Shown here in pieces: positions 13,701 through 25,113 of a stretch of 64,000 nucleotides of DNA; position 1 is the stretch's first letter, and the number at the start of each line of letters is the position of its first letter. The stretch spans positions 100,400,994-100,464,993 of the forward strand of contig CM058233.1 in NCBI GenBank assembly GCA_030180135.1. Direction: 5' to 3'. This DNA comes from Orychophragmus violaceus. Taxonomy: Eukaryota; Streptophyta; Magnoliopsida; Brassicales; Brassicaceae. Made by a program: the position numbers and the translations under genes. The notes below the pieces were generated by a model. That model did no database searches and had not been told where the DNA came from. It worked only from the letters and a program-made list of their open reading frames with translations.

Positions 13701-14223
13701 ACACGAATAAAGTCTAAGAATCAGATTAAGTTGTGGTATTGCCTGCCAAGTAGTCAGTTTATAAATTAACTCCCTGAATAAGTTGAGGCTGGTTTACATG
13801 CCAATGAGAGTAAAAGTACCTCGGAGAAAATAGCTGCCATCTCATTTAACGTTTTTTGAAACTTGAACACAGTACATGTCTCCTGCTGATCGAAATTTGC
13901 TATATCGACATTAGCTGCAACCTGAAAAAAGGCGCAGTGTTATAATACATTGCAAGTTTGCGGTAGAGCTTCATCTGAGAAGCTAGCTGAAACATAAAGT
14001 CACCCAATCCAGTAACAGATAAAGGAGCAGGTGAAACCAGAATATATGGAATAAAAGAGCGAGATCGATTTGTTAGGGAAAGGTAGGAATTGCTTGCCGA
14101 GGATCGAGGGTCAGTGTTCAGTCTTGTTTCCGGGGGGTCGATTGTAGAGCAGTGAAAGGTCGAAGGTAATCGGAGACAGAGGTGAAGACATCGTCGGTGT
14201 GAAAGAGAGAAGACGGACGTCAT
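7717..14223 (-). pseudogene. Separase (ESP/AESP-like) pseudogene
   Basis: Separase is the caspase-like cysteine protease (peptidase C50) that cleaves cohesin at anaphase. The C-terminal domain is recognisable exon by exon on the minus strand: 9299-9009 (reading MAVIEMLLKVILGG to HPEVQ), about 8735-8525 (MLPWDNFPILRKQEVYRMP, then LDSFYLLNPGGDLSERH), the exon with the catalytic His in YFGHGS (near 8370), and AQYLSSREIEKLNN leading to the catalytic Cys in FLMGCSSGS (8200-8210). Earlier exons are traceable to about 14.2 kb, so most of the gene is represented. Several lesions break it: a frameshift at A runs 9318-9339, an in-frame TAA at 8640-8642, a deletion with frame change at 8616-8630, a frameshift in a GA repeat at 8028-8043, and a frameshift plus TGA at 7811-7826 before the conserved PYLIGAA tail. 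The catalytic residues and many splice sites survive, so decay is probably recent. A functional copy should exist elsewhere. Confidence 0.9.
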
Positions 14224-14252
14224 CGGAGGACGCCAATTTTGTTTTCGAAATT

Positions 14253-15159
14253 TCGCAATTCTTGTTCACTCACTACTTGTTAATTCATCTGTAAAAGTAG
14301 AATTGTTTCTTTTTGTTTTGGGCTAGTATATGATATTTAAAGCCCACTATTTGACAATAGCAGGTATACGGCGGACTAACTAATTACGCTCGAATAGAAG
14401 ATATCGTAAGTTAAGATAAAACTTACATTCCGAACAAAAATTAAGTTAATTAAGATAATCGTCGTTCAAAATTATAAGATGTTTAGAAATTTGAATCCAT
14501 TAATTAGATTTCCAAATTTGACAAACACTTACATGACATTAATTTCGGAAGACAAAATTTTGACCGAAATTTTAGGCAAATTTAAAACTTACACATATAG
14601 GTTACAATATTATGTTACCATGTTTTTTAGATATATGAGTAAAAAAAAAAGATTGTTAATAATTAAAATAGTAGTTTAGTAAAACATATACAATTTACTT
14701 CTGAAAATGAAAATATTTTATTTACATTTAAGTAGCTACAATTTAGGAGGTTTATTGGACTGGAAATTTTGAATGGATTTTGTTTTTTCCTCTCAAATCT
14801 CTTCTTATTGGATTAAACATTTGTACAAATGGTTCAAAATCTCAATTTATTATATTATTTTTTTGTACAAATTTTCTAAAAAAATCATTTTATTAGAAAT
14901 TAATGATTTCAATAGTAAAATCTATCAAATATGATTTATAGCTAAAAGTTAATGAATACAAATACCACCTTTTATTATGGTATTTGAGTTTTATAAAAAA
15001 AATAGTTTCAATCTTATAAAAAATGAAAAATATATTTTAAAAAAAAAATATTAATTGAAAATCAAAATTATTAACAAAAAAATAAAATCAAAAAAAAATC
15101 AGTATCTTATTCTCATTTCAATATAAAATAAAGTAAAAAAACTAATAAAGATTATATGT
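14253..15159. repeat. Duplicated block, copy 1 (upstream of separase pseudogene)
   Basis: This block starts just upstream of the separase pseudogene 5' end. It is repeated in the same orientation at 18943-20685, where a retroposon splits it. Shared landmarks include TCGCAATTCTTGTTCACTCA at the start and GTATACGGCGGACTAACTAA. It is AT-rich and non-coding; a 66-codon open frame inside (14479-14679) is not supported. Confidence 0.85.
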
Positions 15160-15342
15160 CATTTTTAATAATAAAAAAATCTCAGGTATCCTAAAATCCT
15201 CAAAATTTTATTAAAATCACTACCAAAATCCTCAAAATCCATTTAAAATTCCACCAATTTTTAAACCCTTCAAATCCTCTAAATCTCTAATCCAATAAAA
15301 TCAGTTCTTTAGTCATTTCGATAATTCAAAAAATAAATATAA

Positions 15343-16450
15343 CTAGATTTTGATCCACGTTAAAGAAACACGGATATATTATTCCTTGAAAAATTGTATT
15401 ATTTGAACCAATTTTTTTAATTTAAGTTTTTAAAAGTTAATTGTTTAATAATTAAGTAATATGATGATTGAGGGGAAAATGTAAAAATACATTATATAAT
15501 TTTAGGTTTTTGTGTTCATATCGTATTATTATATTTATAGTCATTGTGGTTTGTTTTAAATGTTTTGTCATAGAAATTCATATTTTATATATGCTGTCTT
15601 TCGAATTTGGTCGCCAAACCTCATCTGTCTGGTCATATCTTATTGCTTTCTTGTTGAAGCTTCCGGGTGAGAGTGATCATTCTGAACATTTTCTATCCTT
15701 AGTCCAGTTTTACCTTCATTTTTGACTTTAATTTGTGTTTTGATAGTCGATTACTTGTTATCCGTTGTTTGGATTTTAGTTTCCCTTTATAAGATCAAGT
15801 TCCGGGGATTTATAGTTCTTCAACCGGTTTGTATTACTCTCTTGTATTTCACCTTCGAGTCAATATTATCTTCCGATGGAAAAATAAATATAAATAGTTG
15901 GAAAAAATGTTATGGCTGTGAGCTCGCTAATAGAAAAAAAAATTGCCACTCCCTAGAGCGTAGACAACACACGAATGGTTATGCGAGGCTTGTTCAGACA
16001 AGACCATAGATAAACTAGTCTTGATGTGCGGGATAATTTTTCTTTTTGCATAAATTATTTTAATAAAACATTTATTTTTGAATTTTGCGTTTTAAAATTT
16101 TATTAAAATTTACGTAAAGATGTTAAAACGGACTAGTGTGACCCATTTAGAATTCATAATTATCAGCAAAAAATGGATCACACGGCTTTATATTTCTATA
16201 TCAGTCATTAATTTAGAAAGAGTTCGAAAACATATCAGCCATAAATTTGGAAATATCAAACAAATTTAGAATTAAAGTATAAGATAATATAATATATATT
16301 TATTTGATCACATGATTTTAGGAGAGATTACTAATACATATTTACCCTTAATGAATTTTAAAATTTAATAAAGAAATTCAGTGGCATACTTTATAATTAT
16401 AGAAATAATTAGTAGTAAAAATTATTTTGTATTTCTGATTTAATAATATA
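15343..16450 (-). mobile_element. Helitron-like unit 1 of a head-to-tail series
   Basis: The left edge is A|CTAGATTTTGATCCACG with an imperfect hairpin, the reversed 3' end of a Helitron. The right edge, TTTCTGATTTAATAATATA, resembles the reversed Helitron 5' end. It abuts the CTAG of the next unit directly. It is non-coding. It includes a 120-bp block (15895-16020) that recurs near 23226-23345. Confidence 0.55.
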
Positions 16451-17984
16451 CTAGATTTTGATACGCGCTAAGCGCATATATTAGTTACAAAAGTTTTTTC
16501 ATATCATTTTATATCTTTTATATTAATAATATTTATTTTAATTATTTTAGGTAGGATTGAGCATTTGTAACTGAACCCAAAATCCGACATGAATTTAACT
16601 CGGAGAACCCAATCTCGCTTTGATTATGTTCTAGAAAAATACTTGAATGGGGCATTTGTTAAGGTATTTCATATATCGGGTAATACATATCCAAATCTAA
16701 ACCCGAACAAATACCCGAAATAATCCAAAGTTTATCCAAATTTAGGTAATTATGATATTTAAATATTTTGAGTAGTATGAGTAGTTGTTATTGAAATTTT
16801 TAGGTATTATAGATATTTTCGAAACTTTATGTTATTTTTAGGTAGTCTAAGATATTTTTACGGTGTTTTTTATAATTAAAATACTTCAAGTATTTTTCCA
16901 GTATTTTTCAGTTTTTTATTTTTCCAAATAAATTTTGATAATTTTAGATACACAAACTCAAATCAAACCCTCAGATAACTAAACTGAACCGTCCCTAAAA
17001 TTGTAAATCCTTGAATGGGTTCTATAGTTATAAACCCAAGAATTCAAAATTTGAAAAAACTTGAACCAAACTCAAACGGGTAACCGAACGCTAAACTCTA
17101 ATTTTAGTTACATAATAGCTTATATTATATATTGTTGTAGTTTTTCCTTATTATATAAAATTATACTCTCTCTCTTTTTATATTAACATTTTATTATTAT
17201 ATAGTTAATAATTAATTTGAGAAAGTATGTGTTTGAATATGGTGCATTCATTTTGTAACCACAAAATCATAATTATAATAATTTTTAGATCAGTTTCTTT
17301 ATATGAAGATTATATTTTATTTTGGAGGTATTTTTAGTATATATTTTTGGATTTTTTATAATTTGATTTTAGTTTATAGAAATAAACTATTATTTACATA
17401 TTATGGTTAATTTATATATGATTAATTTACAATTAAAATTTTAATTTCATGATTATTTGATTTATTAAATTTATGGGAATAATATGTTTGTTACATTTAA
17501 CAACAAAAAACATTTAAAGCCCATTTTACAAATTAGGAAAATACTACTGTTTAAATTATTTAGACAATATCTTAAACCGAAAATAGTATAAGCCATTTCG
17601 ACAACGAAACCCAAATTAAATTTTGAACAAATATACTTTTTGTTTGTAATGAAAAGAAAACAAAAGTAGAAATTAGTATAAGCATCACCAAGTGACGATC
17701 ATTTTCCTTTTCAGATTAAACAGTCAAAATCAAGCTCTTATTTTGTTATCATATAATTGTTCATGTTTGAGGAAGACTAAGACACCATTCATGTTTGAGG
17801 AAGACTAAGACACCATTCTTGATGATATTTGTGATTTAGTCAAAATCAAGCTCTTATTTTGTTATCATATAATTCATCAATTGTTGGGTGTATAGCATTT
17901 AATAAAGAAATTCAGTGGCATACTTTATAATTATAGAAATAATTAGTAGTAAAAATTATTTTGTATTTCTGATTTAATAATATA
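16451..17984 (-). mobile_element. Helitron-like unit 2 of a head-to-tail series
   Basis: It starts CTAGATTTTGATACGCGC with the short hairpin GCGCTAAGCGC (3' end on the minus strand) and ends with the same TTTCTGATTTAATAATATA as unit 1. It is then followed at once by another CTAG. Two small internal repeats lie near its right end: 28 bp repeated at 17763-17820 (ATGTTTGAGGAAGACTAAGA) and a 37-bp word at about 17723 and 17838. No coding sequence was seen. Confidence 0.6.
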
Positions 17985-18223
17985 CTAGATTTTGATACGC
18001 GCTAAGCGCATATATTAGTTACAAAAGTTTTTTCATATCATTTTATATCTTTTATATTAATAATATTTATTTTAATTATTTTAGGTAGGATTGAGCATTT
18101 GTAACTGAACCCAAAATCCGACATGAATTTAACTCGGAGAACCCAATCTCGCTTTGATTATGTTCTAGAAAAATACTTGAATGGGGCATTTGTTAAGGTA
18201 TTTCATATATCGGGTAATACAGA
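17985..18223 (-). mobile_element. Helitron-like unit 3, truncated
   Basis: This repeats the first ~238 bp of unit 2 almost exactly and is cut off at 18223 by unrelated GC-richer DNA. With the end of unit 2 it forms a direct repeat of about 323 bp (16366-16688 and 17901-18223). Confidence 0.6.
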
Positions 18224-18942
18224 AGTCCAAACAAAGTACAAGATTAAAATTACAAGCGGGCCGACAGTGGACCGATCTCTAGCCTAATCAATTCGAGTAA
18301 GACCGAGACGCAGCCACATGGACGTGAGAAAGGACGTGCATCACTTCCACAGAATATCCGCCATGCATCTCCGGCGCCAGAAAGTTTCGCCTCTGACCGA
18401 CTCCCGAGCATGAACCCCATACCGTGTTTGAGCTTCCGCCGATTTACATCCCAAACAGATTTCTGTCAACATAATCGCATAAAGAAGAAGCTTAGCTTAC
18501 ATACTTTGTTGGAACTCTGATAATCCTTGGAGATTCGCCGCCGGTCGGACACAACTAGATCCGCCTATTTCCCAATGCATCGCCGCGAATTCGAGCATGG
18601 GTTGGGTCAACGAATATTAAAATCCAGACGATTAGCAGAAAACCCAACGAAAGTTGAAGAAATCAATTGTTGACAGGATAAGAACAGAGGATGAAATCGG
18701 GAACCTCCGGACCAACCCAGAACAAAATCCGGTAATACAACCGGAAGACTTAACCCAACACAAGATCGGGATTATTGGACAAACCTATAAACAGACAGAG
18801 AAAAAACGCAATCAAAAGTAACCCGACCGCCGGCAAAACGCCGACGATCAGAAACGTAGATCGGAAATCGCATTTCGAGTGGTAGAGAGCAGGAAGACGT
18901 AGAAGAGAGAGAAAAAAGTTAACTTCAGTTTATTCTGAGGAA
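18224..18942. mobile_element. GC-richer retroposon fragment, family unclear
   Basis: This roughly 0.7-kb block is much richer in GC than its flanks, with many CCGGA, CGCCG and GAAGA words, and lacks a long open frame. It resembles in composition the retroposons at 19028-19791 and 38680-39656. No clear tail or target duplication was found, so it may be a fragment. A Sadhu-like or LINE-derived retroposon is possible. Confidence 0.45.
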
Positions 18943-20685
18943 TCGCAATTCTTGTTCACTCACTACTTGTTTGTTAATTCATCCGTAAAAGTAGAATTGT
19001 TTCTTTTTGTTTTGGGATTATATGATAATTTTTTTTTTGCCAATATTTTCATTAAGAAAAGTCCATTGGGCAAAAGAAATTACAACAAAGGTCAGTACAT
19101 AAGGTCCAACAGAGTAAAAAACAGTCCCTAAAGACCCACAAAACCGATTATGCAGATAAGAAGAGAAACCACGTGTCGGCTCTGGGAGCAACACCGACAT
19201 GCAACCGCCTTGCCAGCGCCATCATCGGGAAAATCACCGGTACGCACATCATGGCCGCGACTCTGTTCACTGAGAAAGACCCAAGCTGCCGATCAACCTT
19301 TTCACCAAAGAGAGCCGCCGAAGAGGAGCCGCAGAGAAGGGGAGCACAACTTTAACCATCTCGCCGGAAAGACCACGCCGAGGAAGCTCCGCCGTCGGCT
19401 TAAGCGCAAATTGTTGGTTCGGCCATTGAGACTCCCGATGGCTGGTGGGATTAGCTGATAAGATATGACTCCAAGAGCATGGAATCACCAAGAGAGATGA
19501 CAAAGATATCGGACCTCGCGACGGGAATAGGACCATAGAAAAGCGATCGGGAAGATCCGGGCAACACCGGAAGCCAAAAACGGATTAACACCGCCACAAG
19601 AAGACCGGAAAACAAGTCCGATCATTATTCAACCCAAAAAAAAAGTTATAGACAAAACATAATTGACCGCAGGAACAAGGAAATCAAGTCTCCATCTTAT
19701 GAAAAATCAAATTCGTGAAAAAGAAGGAGACGATGATCTTGAGAGAAGATTCTCTCTCTAAGAAGAGAGAAAACGGTATTATTCTCATAAATATATGATA
19801 TTTAAAGCCACGAAAAAAACGAAATAACGAAAAAAAAAAAATATGATATTTAAAGCCCACTATTTGACAATACCAAGTATACGGCGGACTAACTAATTAA
19901 CTTTTTATACGCTCAGATAGTAGATATCGTAAGTTAAGATAAAACTTACATTCCGAACAAAAATTAAATTAATTAAGATATTTGTCGTTCAAAATTATAA
20001 GATGTTTAGAAATTTGAATCCATTAATTAGATTTCCAAATTTGACAAACACTTACATGACATTAATTTCGGAAGACAAAAGTTTGACCGAAATTTTAGGC
20101 AAATTTAAAACTTACACATAGGTTACAATATTATGTTACCATGTTTTTAGATATATTAGTAAAAAACAAGACTGTTAATAATTAAAATAGTAGTTTAGTA
20201 AAACATAAACAATTTATGTCTGAAAATGAAAATATTTTATTTACATTTAAGTAGCTACAATTTAGGAGGTTTATTGGACTGGGGATTTGAGAGGATTTTA
20301 TTTTTTTCTCTCGAATCTCTTTTTATTAGATTAAACATTTGTACAAATCGATTAAAATCTCAATTTGTTATATTATTTTTTGTACAAATTTTCTAAAGTA
20401 TCAGTTTATTGGAAATTAATGATTTCAATAGTAAAATCTATCAAATAGGATTTTAAGAAATTTGAGAGATAATTTATAGTTAAAAGTTAATAAATACAAA
20501 TATCACCTTTTATTATGGTATTTGAGTTTTATAAAAAAAATAGTTTCAATCTTATAAAAAATGAAATATTTTTTTTTTAAAAATATTAATTAAAAATCAA
20601 AATTATTAACAAAAAAAAAAAAAATCAGTATCTTATTCTCATTTCAATATAAATAAAGTTTAAAAAACTAATAAAGATTATATGT
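18943..20685. repeat. Duplicated block, copy 2 (split by a retroposon)
   Basis: The sequence of 14253-15159 continues here at 18943-19018 and from about 19844 to 20685, interrupted by the retroposon at 19028-19791 and a short A-rich scramble (19801-19843). Separase sequence does not accompany this copy. The two copies differ by scattered substitutions and small indels. Confidence 0.85.
19028..19791 (-). mobile_element. Non-LTR retroposon, 764 bp, with 9-bp target duplication
   Basis: A T run at the left (19029-19040) is the reversed poly(A) tail. TATATGATA flanks both sides (19019-19027 and 19792-19800), and the intact site is visible in the unsplit copy near 14330. The body is GC-rich without a long reading frame; the 3' end reads GCCAAAAAA on the minus strand, as in the fragment at 59899. 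Sadhu-like non-autonomous retroposon or truncated LINE are both possible. Confidence 0.75.
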
Positions 20686-21505
20686 AATATGTGGTAGATG
20701 AAAGATAAGAAATAAGTTTTTGTTTAGATAGAATGCTAGGTTCACAATAGATTAGTTGTATTTATACAATGAGGCATGATTTAGGTTTGTTAAGATTTAG
20801 AAAATATTAGCTATGATATTTTCCGAGATTATTATATTTAGATTATTCAGTTATAGTTAGATTATGATATTCAATTTGGAAAAGATAGTTAAATAGTATT
20901 GTTTTAGCCACTTAGTAGAGAGATATTAAGACGTAGAAAAAGAAATTGTTCGTGATATGGAAATATTAGCTGAAGATTTTGAAGTTGCGATTTCTAATGT
21001 AATCAATAATTATGTCTTTATACATTGATAAGTTTTTTTTTCTATATCTTCTTAAGAATATATAGTAAAGTATATTCGCGTGTTTTTAAGGGAATTTGAT
21101 ATTTTTGATATTATGATGCATTAAACTTTGGATATATTCGTTTGGTATATTCGTTTGATATATTCATTTGATATTATGCTGATTTTCTAAGTTTGATATA
21201 TTCGTATGGTTGTTATGCAGGCTTTGAAACTGATGATTTACTCTTCTTCTTTTTTTGGTCCACATGATGATGTACTCTTAAACTTGATTCTTACGACCGA
21301 AAGTTAAGGAAGGTAGTTTTTTTGTAAAATAGAATATTAAGAATATAATTCAAATTTAATGATTGTTTTCTAATTTAAACGGATCCTCAATTTTAACAAA
21401 ACTGATTTTTCTGTACCAGTAAGTATTTTGGAATCTTTAAAATAATTGAATAATTATGATATTGTTGGAATCTTTAAAATAATTACCTTCTTTTTTTTAA
21501 AAAAA
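20686..21505. other. AT-rich intergenic DNA
   Basis: There is no recognisable gene. Short repeats of the kind ATATTCGTTTGATATATTC occur at 21130-21200. Confidence 0.6.
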
Positions 21506-21636
21506 ACTGACATCGTCAGCTCAAAACCCACACGTATAAAGTCAGAATCCAAACAAAACCGGTTTGAACCAATTAGCTTCTTTTTAAAAAAAAACTGACA
21601 TCATCAGCTCAAAACCCACACATATAAAGTCAGAAT
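21506..21636. repeat. Short tandem duplication interrupted by the hAT element
   Basis: The words ACTGACATCGTCAGCTCAAA and AACCCACACGTATAAAGTCA occur at 21506 and again, slightly changed, at 21592. The second copy is interrupted after GTCAGAAT by the hAT element and resumes beyond it at 22809. This shows the duplication predates the insertion. Confidence 0.8.
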
Positions 21637-22808
21637 TAGGGGTGGGCGTTCGGGTATCCAAATGGGTTCGGTTCGGGTTATTCGAGTTTTCGGGTTTTTG
21701 GGTTTAGGCTCATTAGCCCCATTCGGATATGTAACATAAACGGGTTGGGTTCGGTTCGGTTCTAGCCGGGTTCGGGTCGGTTCGGGTTAATTACTGGAAA
21801 CCCATAATCCGATCGGTTTTGAACGGGTTCGGGTAATAACCATATTGTTTCTATTATGCGTAAATGTTCAACGTCCAAATTTTGAACTTTATAGTGTATA
21901 ATATATAACTTGCACTTTGACAATTTACAATGGACATGAAATTAAACGAGATATAACCTATACTTTGTGAGTGCTAGTTCGAACAAGCTTCCAAGATTAG
22001 TAATTTCTTAAAGCTCAACACACAAAGCAAACACTATAATCAGCCGGGCTACAGCAACACTACACCATCAATAACCACACTTCAGCCCCAAGATCAATCT
22101 TTACAACATCAGTAACCACACTTGAAAGCTTTTGAAAGAACAAGCATTCATCAATAATGAAAACTAATTTATTTTAAAACCAAGTTCTTCAATCAAATTT
22201 CAGAAAGCAACAACCAAATTCCAAAGCTAAAATCGCAAACTGCATCAAGCAGAACACCAAACTAAAAACATGAAGCAAAGGCTTAAAACTTAAAGAACTA
22301 CTAATCCATCTCTGGACCTTGAAATCTTCCTCCTTTAAACAGACATCTCTTATCTATACTTCTCAATCATCTTTGCAAAACCAACAACAATAACAATTCA
22401 GTTTTATACTCAGATTTAGTTCAAGATAAACAAATAAGATGAATTAGTTAAGCAAATAACAAACAGTATTTTTCGAAGAGTATTTTTTTTTTACTTAAGC
22501 AATTTGTGATTGAATTCACTTGTTACCTTATTCTTCGAAGAGTATTTTTTTCCTCTTAAAATATCAAATGAAAACAAACCAATAGATTACTGAATACTGG
22601 ATATGTATATAAATTCGGTTTATATGGGTTTCGGTTTATATGGATTATCCAACCGGGTTTCGGATTTAACCCGAACCGATCCATAACCCAAAGTATTATA
22701 ACCTATGTTCCAATCGGTTATTGTAAAGGATCCGAACCCGTACCGAACCGGCTTTTTCGGGTTGGATCCGGGTTCGGGTTTCGGGTTCGGGAAATATGCC
22801 CACCCCTA
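21637..22808. mobile_element. Non-autonomous hAT-type DNA transposon, 1172 bp
   Basis: The ends are perfect 11-bp inverted repeats (TAGGGGTGGGC and GCCCACCCCTA). The element is flanked by the 8-bp direct repeat GTCAGAAT (21629-21636 and 22809-22816), the hallmark of hAT transposition. Subterminal regions are packed with GGGTTCGG and CGAACC words, typical of hAT transposase binding regions. The interior has no transposase frame, so it must have been moved in trans. Confidence 0.9.
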
Positions 22809-23109
22809 GTCAGAATCCAAACAAAACCGGTTTGAACCACATGGTTAAAGAATTATGTTTCATTCGTTTCTTAATAATTGAGAACGCCGGCATTGTCTGA
22901 AGGTATCTGGTTTGATATTGATTTTATTTAAATGTTTGTCACAAACCAGAAATCACACGGTTTGATAAATCTCGGTTCCATTAAAAAAAATTTTTTGTCA
23001 CTTGCAATTTGTTTGAAAGACTCGGCCTATACCTTTAATGAAATAACCAATAAACAAAAGAATTCAATGGTATTTTCAATAAATAAATAAATCAAATAGA
23101 ATGAATAGT

Positions 23110-23360
23110 TTTTATTTTGTATATCTGTTTTAATAGTATAGATAAATATATATTTACTTTTAAAAAATATACTGTAGCATATAATGTAAAATTGAGAACA
23201 CCGAAAATTTCTCACAATTTAAATGTAAATAGTTGAAATAAAAAAAAAGTTATGGCTGTGGGCTCGCTAATAAAAAAAAAATGGCCACTCCCTAGAGCGT
23301 AGACAACACGCGAGTGGTTGTGCGAGGCTTGTTAAGACAAAACCATAGATAATTGTCTCG
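23110..23360. repeat. Helitron 5'-type end followed by a dispersed repeat
   Basis: ATCTGTTTTAATAGTATAGA|T at 23125-23146 matches the reversed 5' end of a Helitron; no partner 3' end was assigned. It is followed at 23226-23345 by a block (TTATGGCTGTGGGCTCGCTA to GCGAGGCTTGTTAAGAC) that also occurs at 15895-16020 inside Helitron unit 1. Part of it (CTAGGGAGTGGCCA and GCGAGC, reversed) resembles the start of the retroposon at 35809. Confidence 0.55.
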
Positions 23361-23611
23361 TAATAATCTTAGTTTCTAACAATGCGATTTTGGTCAGAGG
23401 GAGAATCTATTGACCTCTTTAATTATTAGTTAATTACGAATGCAAAAAGGAAATCCGTACAAGGAATGGAATACTGGAAAATTTGCAGAAATATTCCCAA
23501 ATATGTACAAAAGGATATGGAAGATCTCCTTTATATAAAATAAAAAATCCTCAATCTAATAGAAAGCATCTCAACCGTTGGATTAAAAGCTAAAAAGTCT
23601 TGTTTGCTTCG

Positions 23612-23612
<1 letters not shown>

Positions 23613-23641
<29 letters not shown>
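23613..23641. promoter_or_regulatory. TA-rich tract in the F-box gene 5' region
   Basis: A run of TA dinucleotides lies 42 bases before the F-box start codon. It could supply a TATA element or lie in the 5' UTR. The transcription start is unknown, so the role is a guess. Confidence 0.35.
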
Positions 23642-23643
<2 letters not shown>

Positions 23644-23682
23644 CGTTTTTTTTCTGCTTCCAAGAACCAGAACCCCTAATTT

Positions 23683-25113
23683 ATGGACGGAAGTGAACGG
23701 AAAGTTAGAAAATTTCCAATGAGAACAGCAAACAACAACGGAGCAACCAGCAAGCATCATCATGTCCCGGTGGCGATACAGATGGAGATACTAGCGAGGC
23801 TACCATTGAGAAGCATCTCGAGATTCAGATCGGTTTGCAAAACATGGAAATCGTCAACAGAATCAGAGTATTTCCGCCGGCTCTTTGTATCTTTGCACAA
23901 AAACTTGTCTTCCTCTTGGTCACTACTGCTGCCGGACAGGGCAAGAGAGCTCATAAACTTGCATAGATGCGAGACATGGGATCTTCCAAAGTCTATAGCT
24001 TGTTCTATTGAGAGTATTATAACAGCTGTTAATGACAAGTATGTCAAGTACGTGGCTTCTTCCAATGGATTGGTTTTCATGTATGCATATCAAACTTCCT
24101 TCGTGGGCAATCCAGTATTACAACAGTGGGTTCGAATCCCTTCCCCTCCATATCCGTTTGTAACTCTTCCCTTTGGTCTGGTGACGCGCGTGGACGAGGA
24201 CGGCGTCGTTCTTGGCTTCAAACTGATTAGGATCGCTGGAATCGAACCCGAGAAACAAGAATCATTGACTCGTTTGTGTCTTTGTGTGTATTCGTCTGAG
24301 ACAGGCGTTTGGTCTAGAAAGCGACTTGATTTTTGTCAATACTTTACCAACTGGGGATCTCCTATGGCTCTGAACGGGACGCTATATATGCCACCAGCAG
24401 ATTTTGATCCTGTTGCTGTACCAGGAGCACTTATGGCTTATGATTTCTATGGTGAATCCGATATATGTCGGGTTATACCTCTCCCCGATCATAATCCGGA
24501 TCACAACCAGGACTTCAAAAGACTCTTGACTACATCCGCCGGATATGTAATGTATATCAAAACATTAGCTCACAACCTTTTGAAGGTTTGGATGTTGACG
24601 AACAATGATGATTGGCAGCTTCTATGGGAAATCCGCCTCCCGTTTATAACTTGTGATGATGATATCCTCCACTATGCTCCCTTGGCAATGGATCCGTTTG
24701 ATCGCAAATTTGTCTACTTATGGAATCAACAAAAGCGTTATTTGGTATCGTGTAACTTGCAGACACAAAACTACAAAATCATGAGAGAAGACGAATCAAG
24801 AAGGCATATTGATGATGATGATGGTGGTGGTCTTCAAAAATGTTTCTTGAACCAGTCTGCGTGTGAGCGGCATATGAATGGGAGATTTGGTAAACCAGGC
24901 TCGGATTATGAATTTCCCCTCACTTTTTTCCCTTTCGTGCTCCCACGGTGGATGGAATCGCTGCCATGTCCTCCCCAAGTTGAGTTGATGGATACAACTT
25001 CGCTACTCTCTCACCTTCATCTCAAGGAGGAGAATAGAGAAGAGTTTAAGGATATCTATGGAATTCGTGAACGTTTGTTGCTGCTTGGTGCTTTTAAGAA
25101 ATCGAAGACTTGA
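23683..25113 (+). CDS. F-box protein with F-box-associated-like C-terminal region
   Basis: This is a single-exon frame of 476 codons. Residues 26-72 form an F-box (VPVAIQMEILARLPLRSISR, then FRSVCKTWKS), the module that binds SKP1 in SCF ubiquitin ligases. The rest has the pattern of plant F-box-associated domains, with hydrophobic blocks each carrying one or two tryptophans (for example LQQWVRIPSPPYP and WQLLWEIRLPF), and should bind the substrate. An acidic stretch (HIDDDDGGG) lies near residue 377. The ATG at 23683 is the first in frame and lies shortly after a stop. There are no internal stops. Spliced 3' UTR sequence could extend to about 25.9 kb. The substrate and any named orthologue are unknown; such genes turn over quickly in Brassicaceae. 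Confidence 0.9.
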   Translation: MDGSERKVRKFPMRTANNNGATSKHHHVPVAIQMEILARLPLRSISRFRSVCKTWKSSTESEYFRRLFVSLHKNLSSSWSLLLPDRARELINLHRCETWDLPKSIACSIESIITAVNDKYVKYVASSNGLVFMYAYQTSFVGNPVLQQWVRIPSPPYPFVTLPFGLVTRVDEDGVVLGFKLIRIAGIEPEKQESLTRLCLCVYSSETGVWSRKRLDFCQYFTNWGSPMALNGTLYMPPADFDPVAVPGALMAYDFYGESDICRVIPLPDHNPDHNQDFKRLLTTSAGYVMYIKTLAHNLLKVWMLTNNDDWQLLWEIRLPFITCDDDILHYAPLAMDPFDRKFVYLWNQQKRYLVSCNLQTQNYKIMREDESRRHIDDDDGGGLQKCFLNQSACERHMNGRFGKPGSDYEFPLTFFPFVLPRWMESLPCPPQVELMDTTSLLSHLHLKEENREEFKDIYGIRERLLLLGAFKKSKT

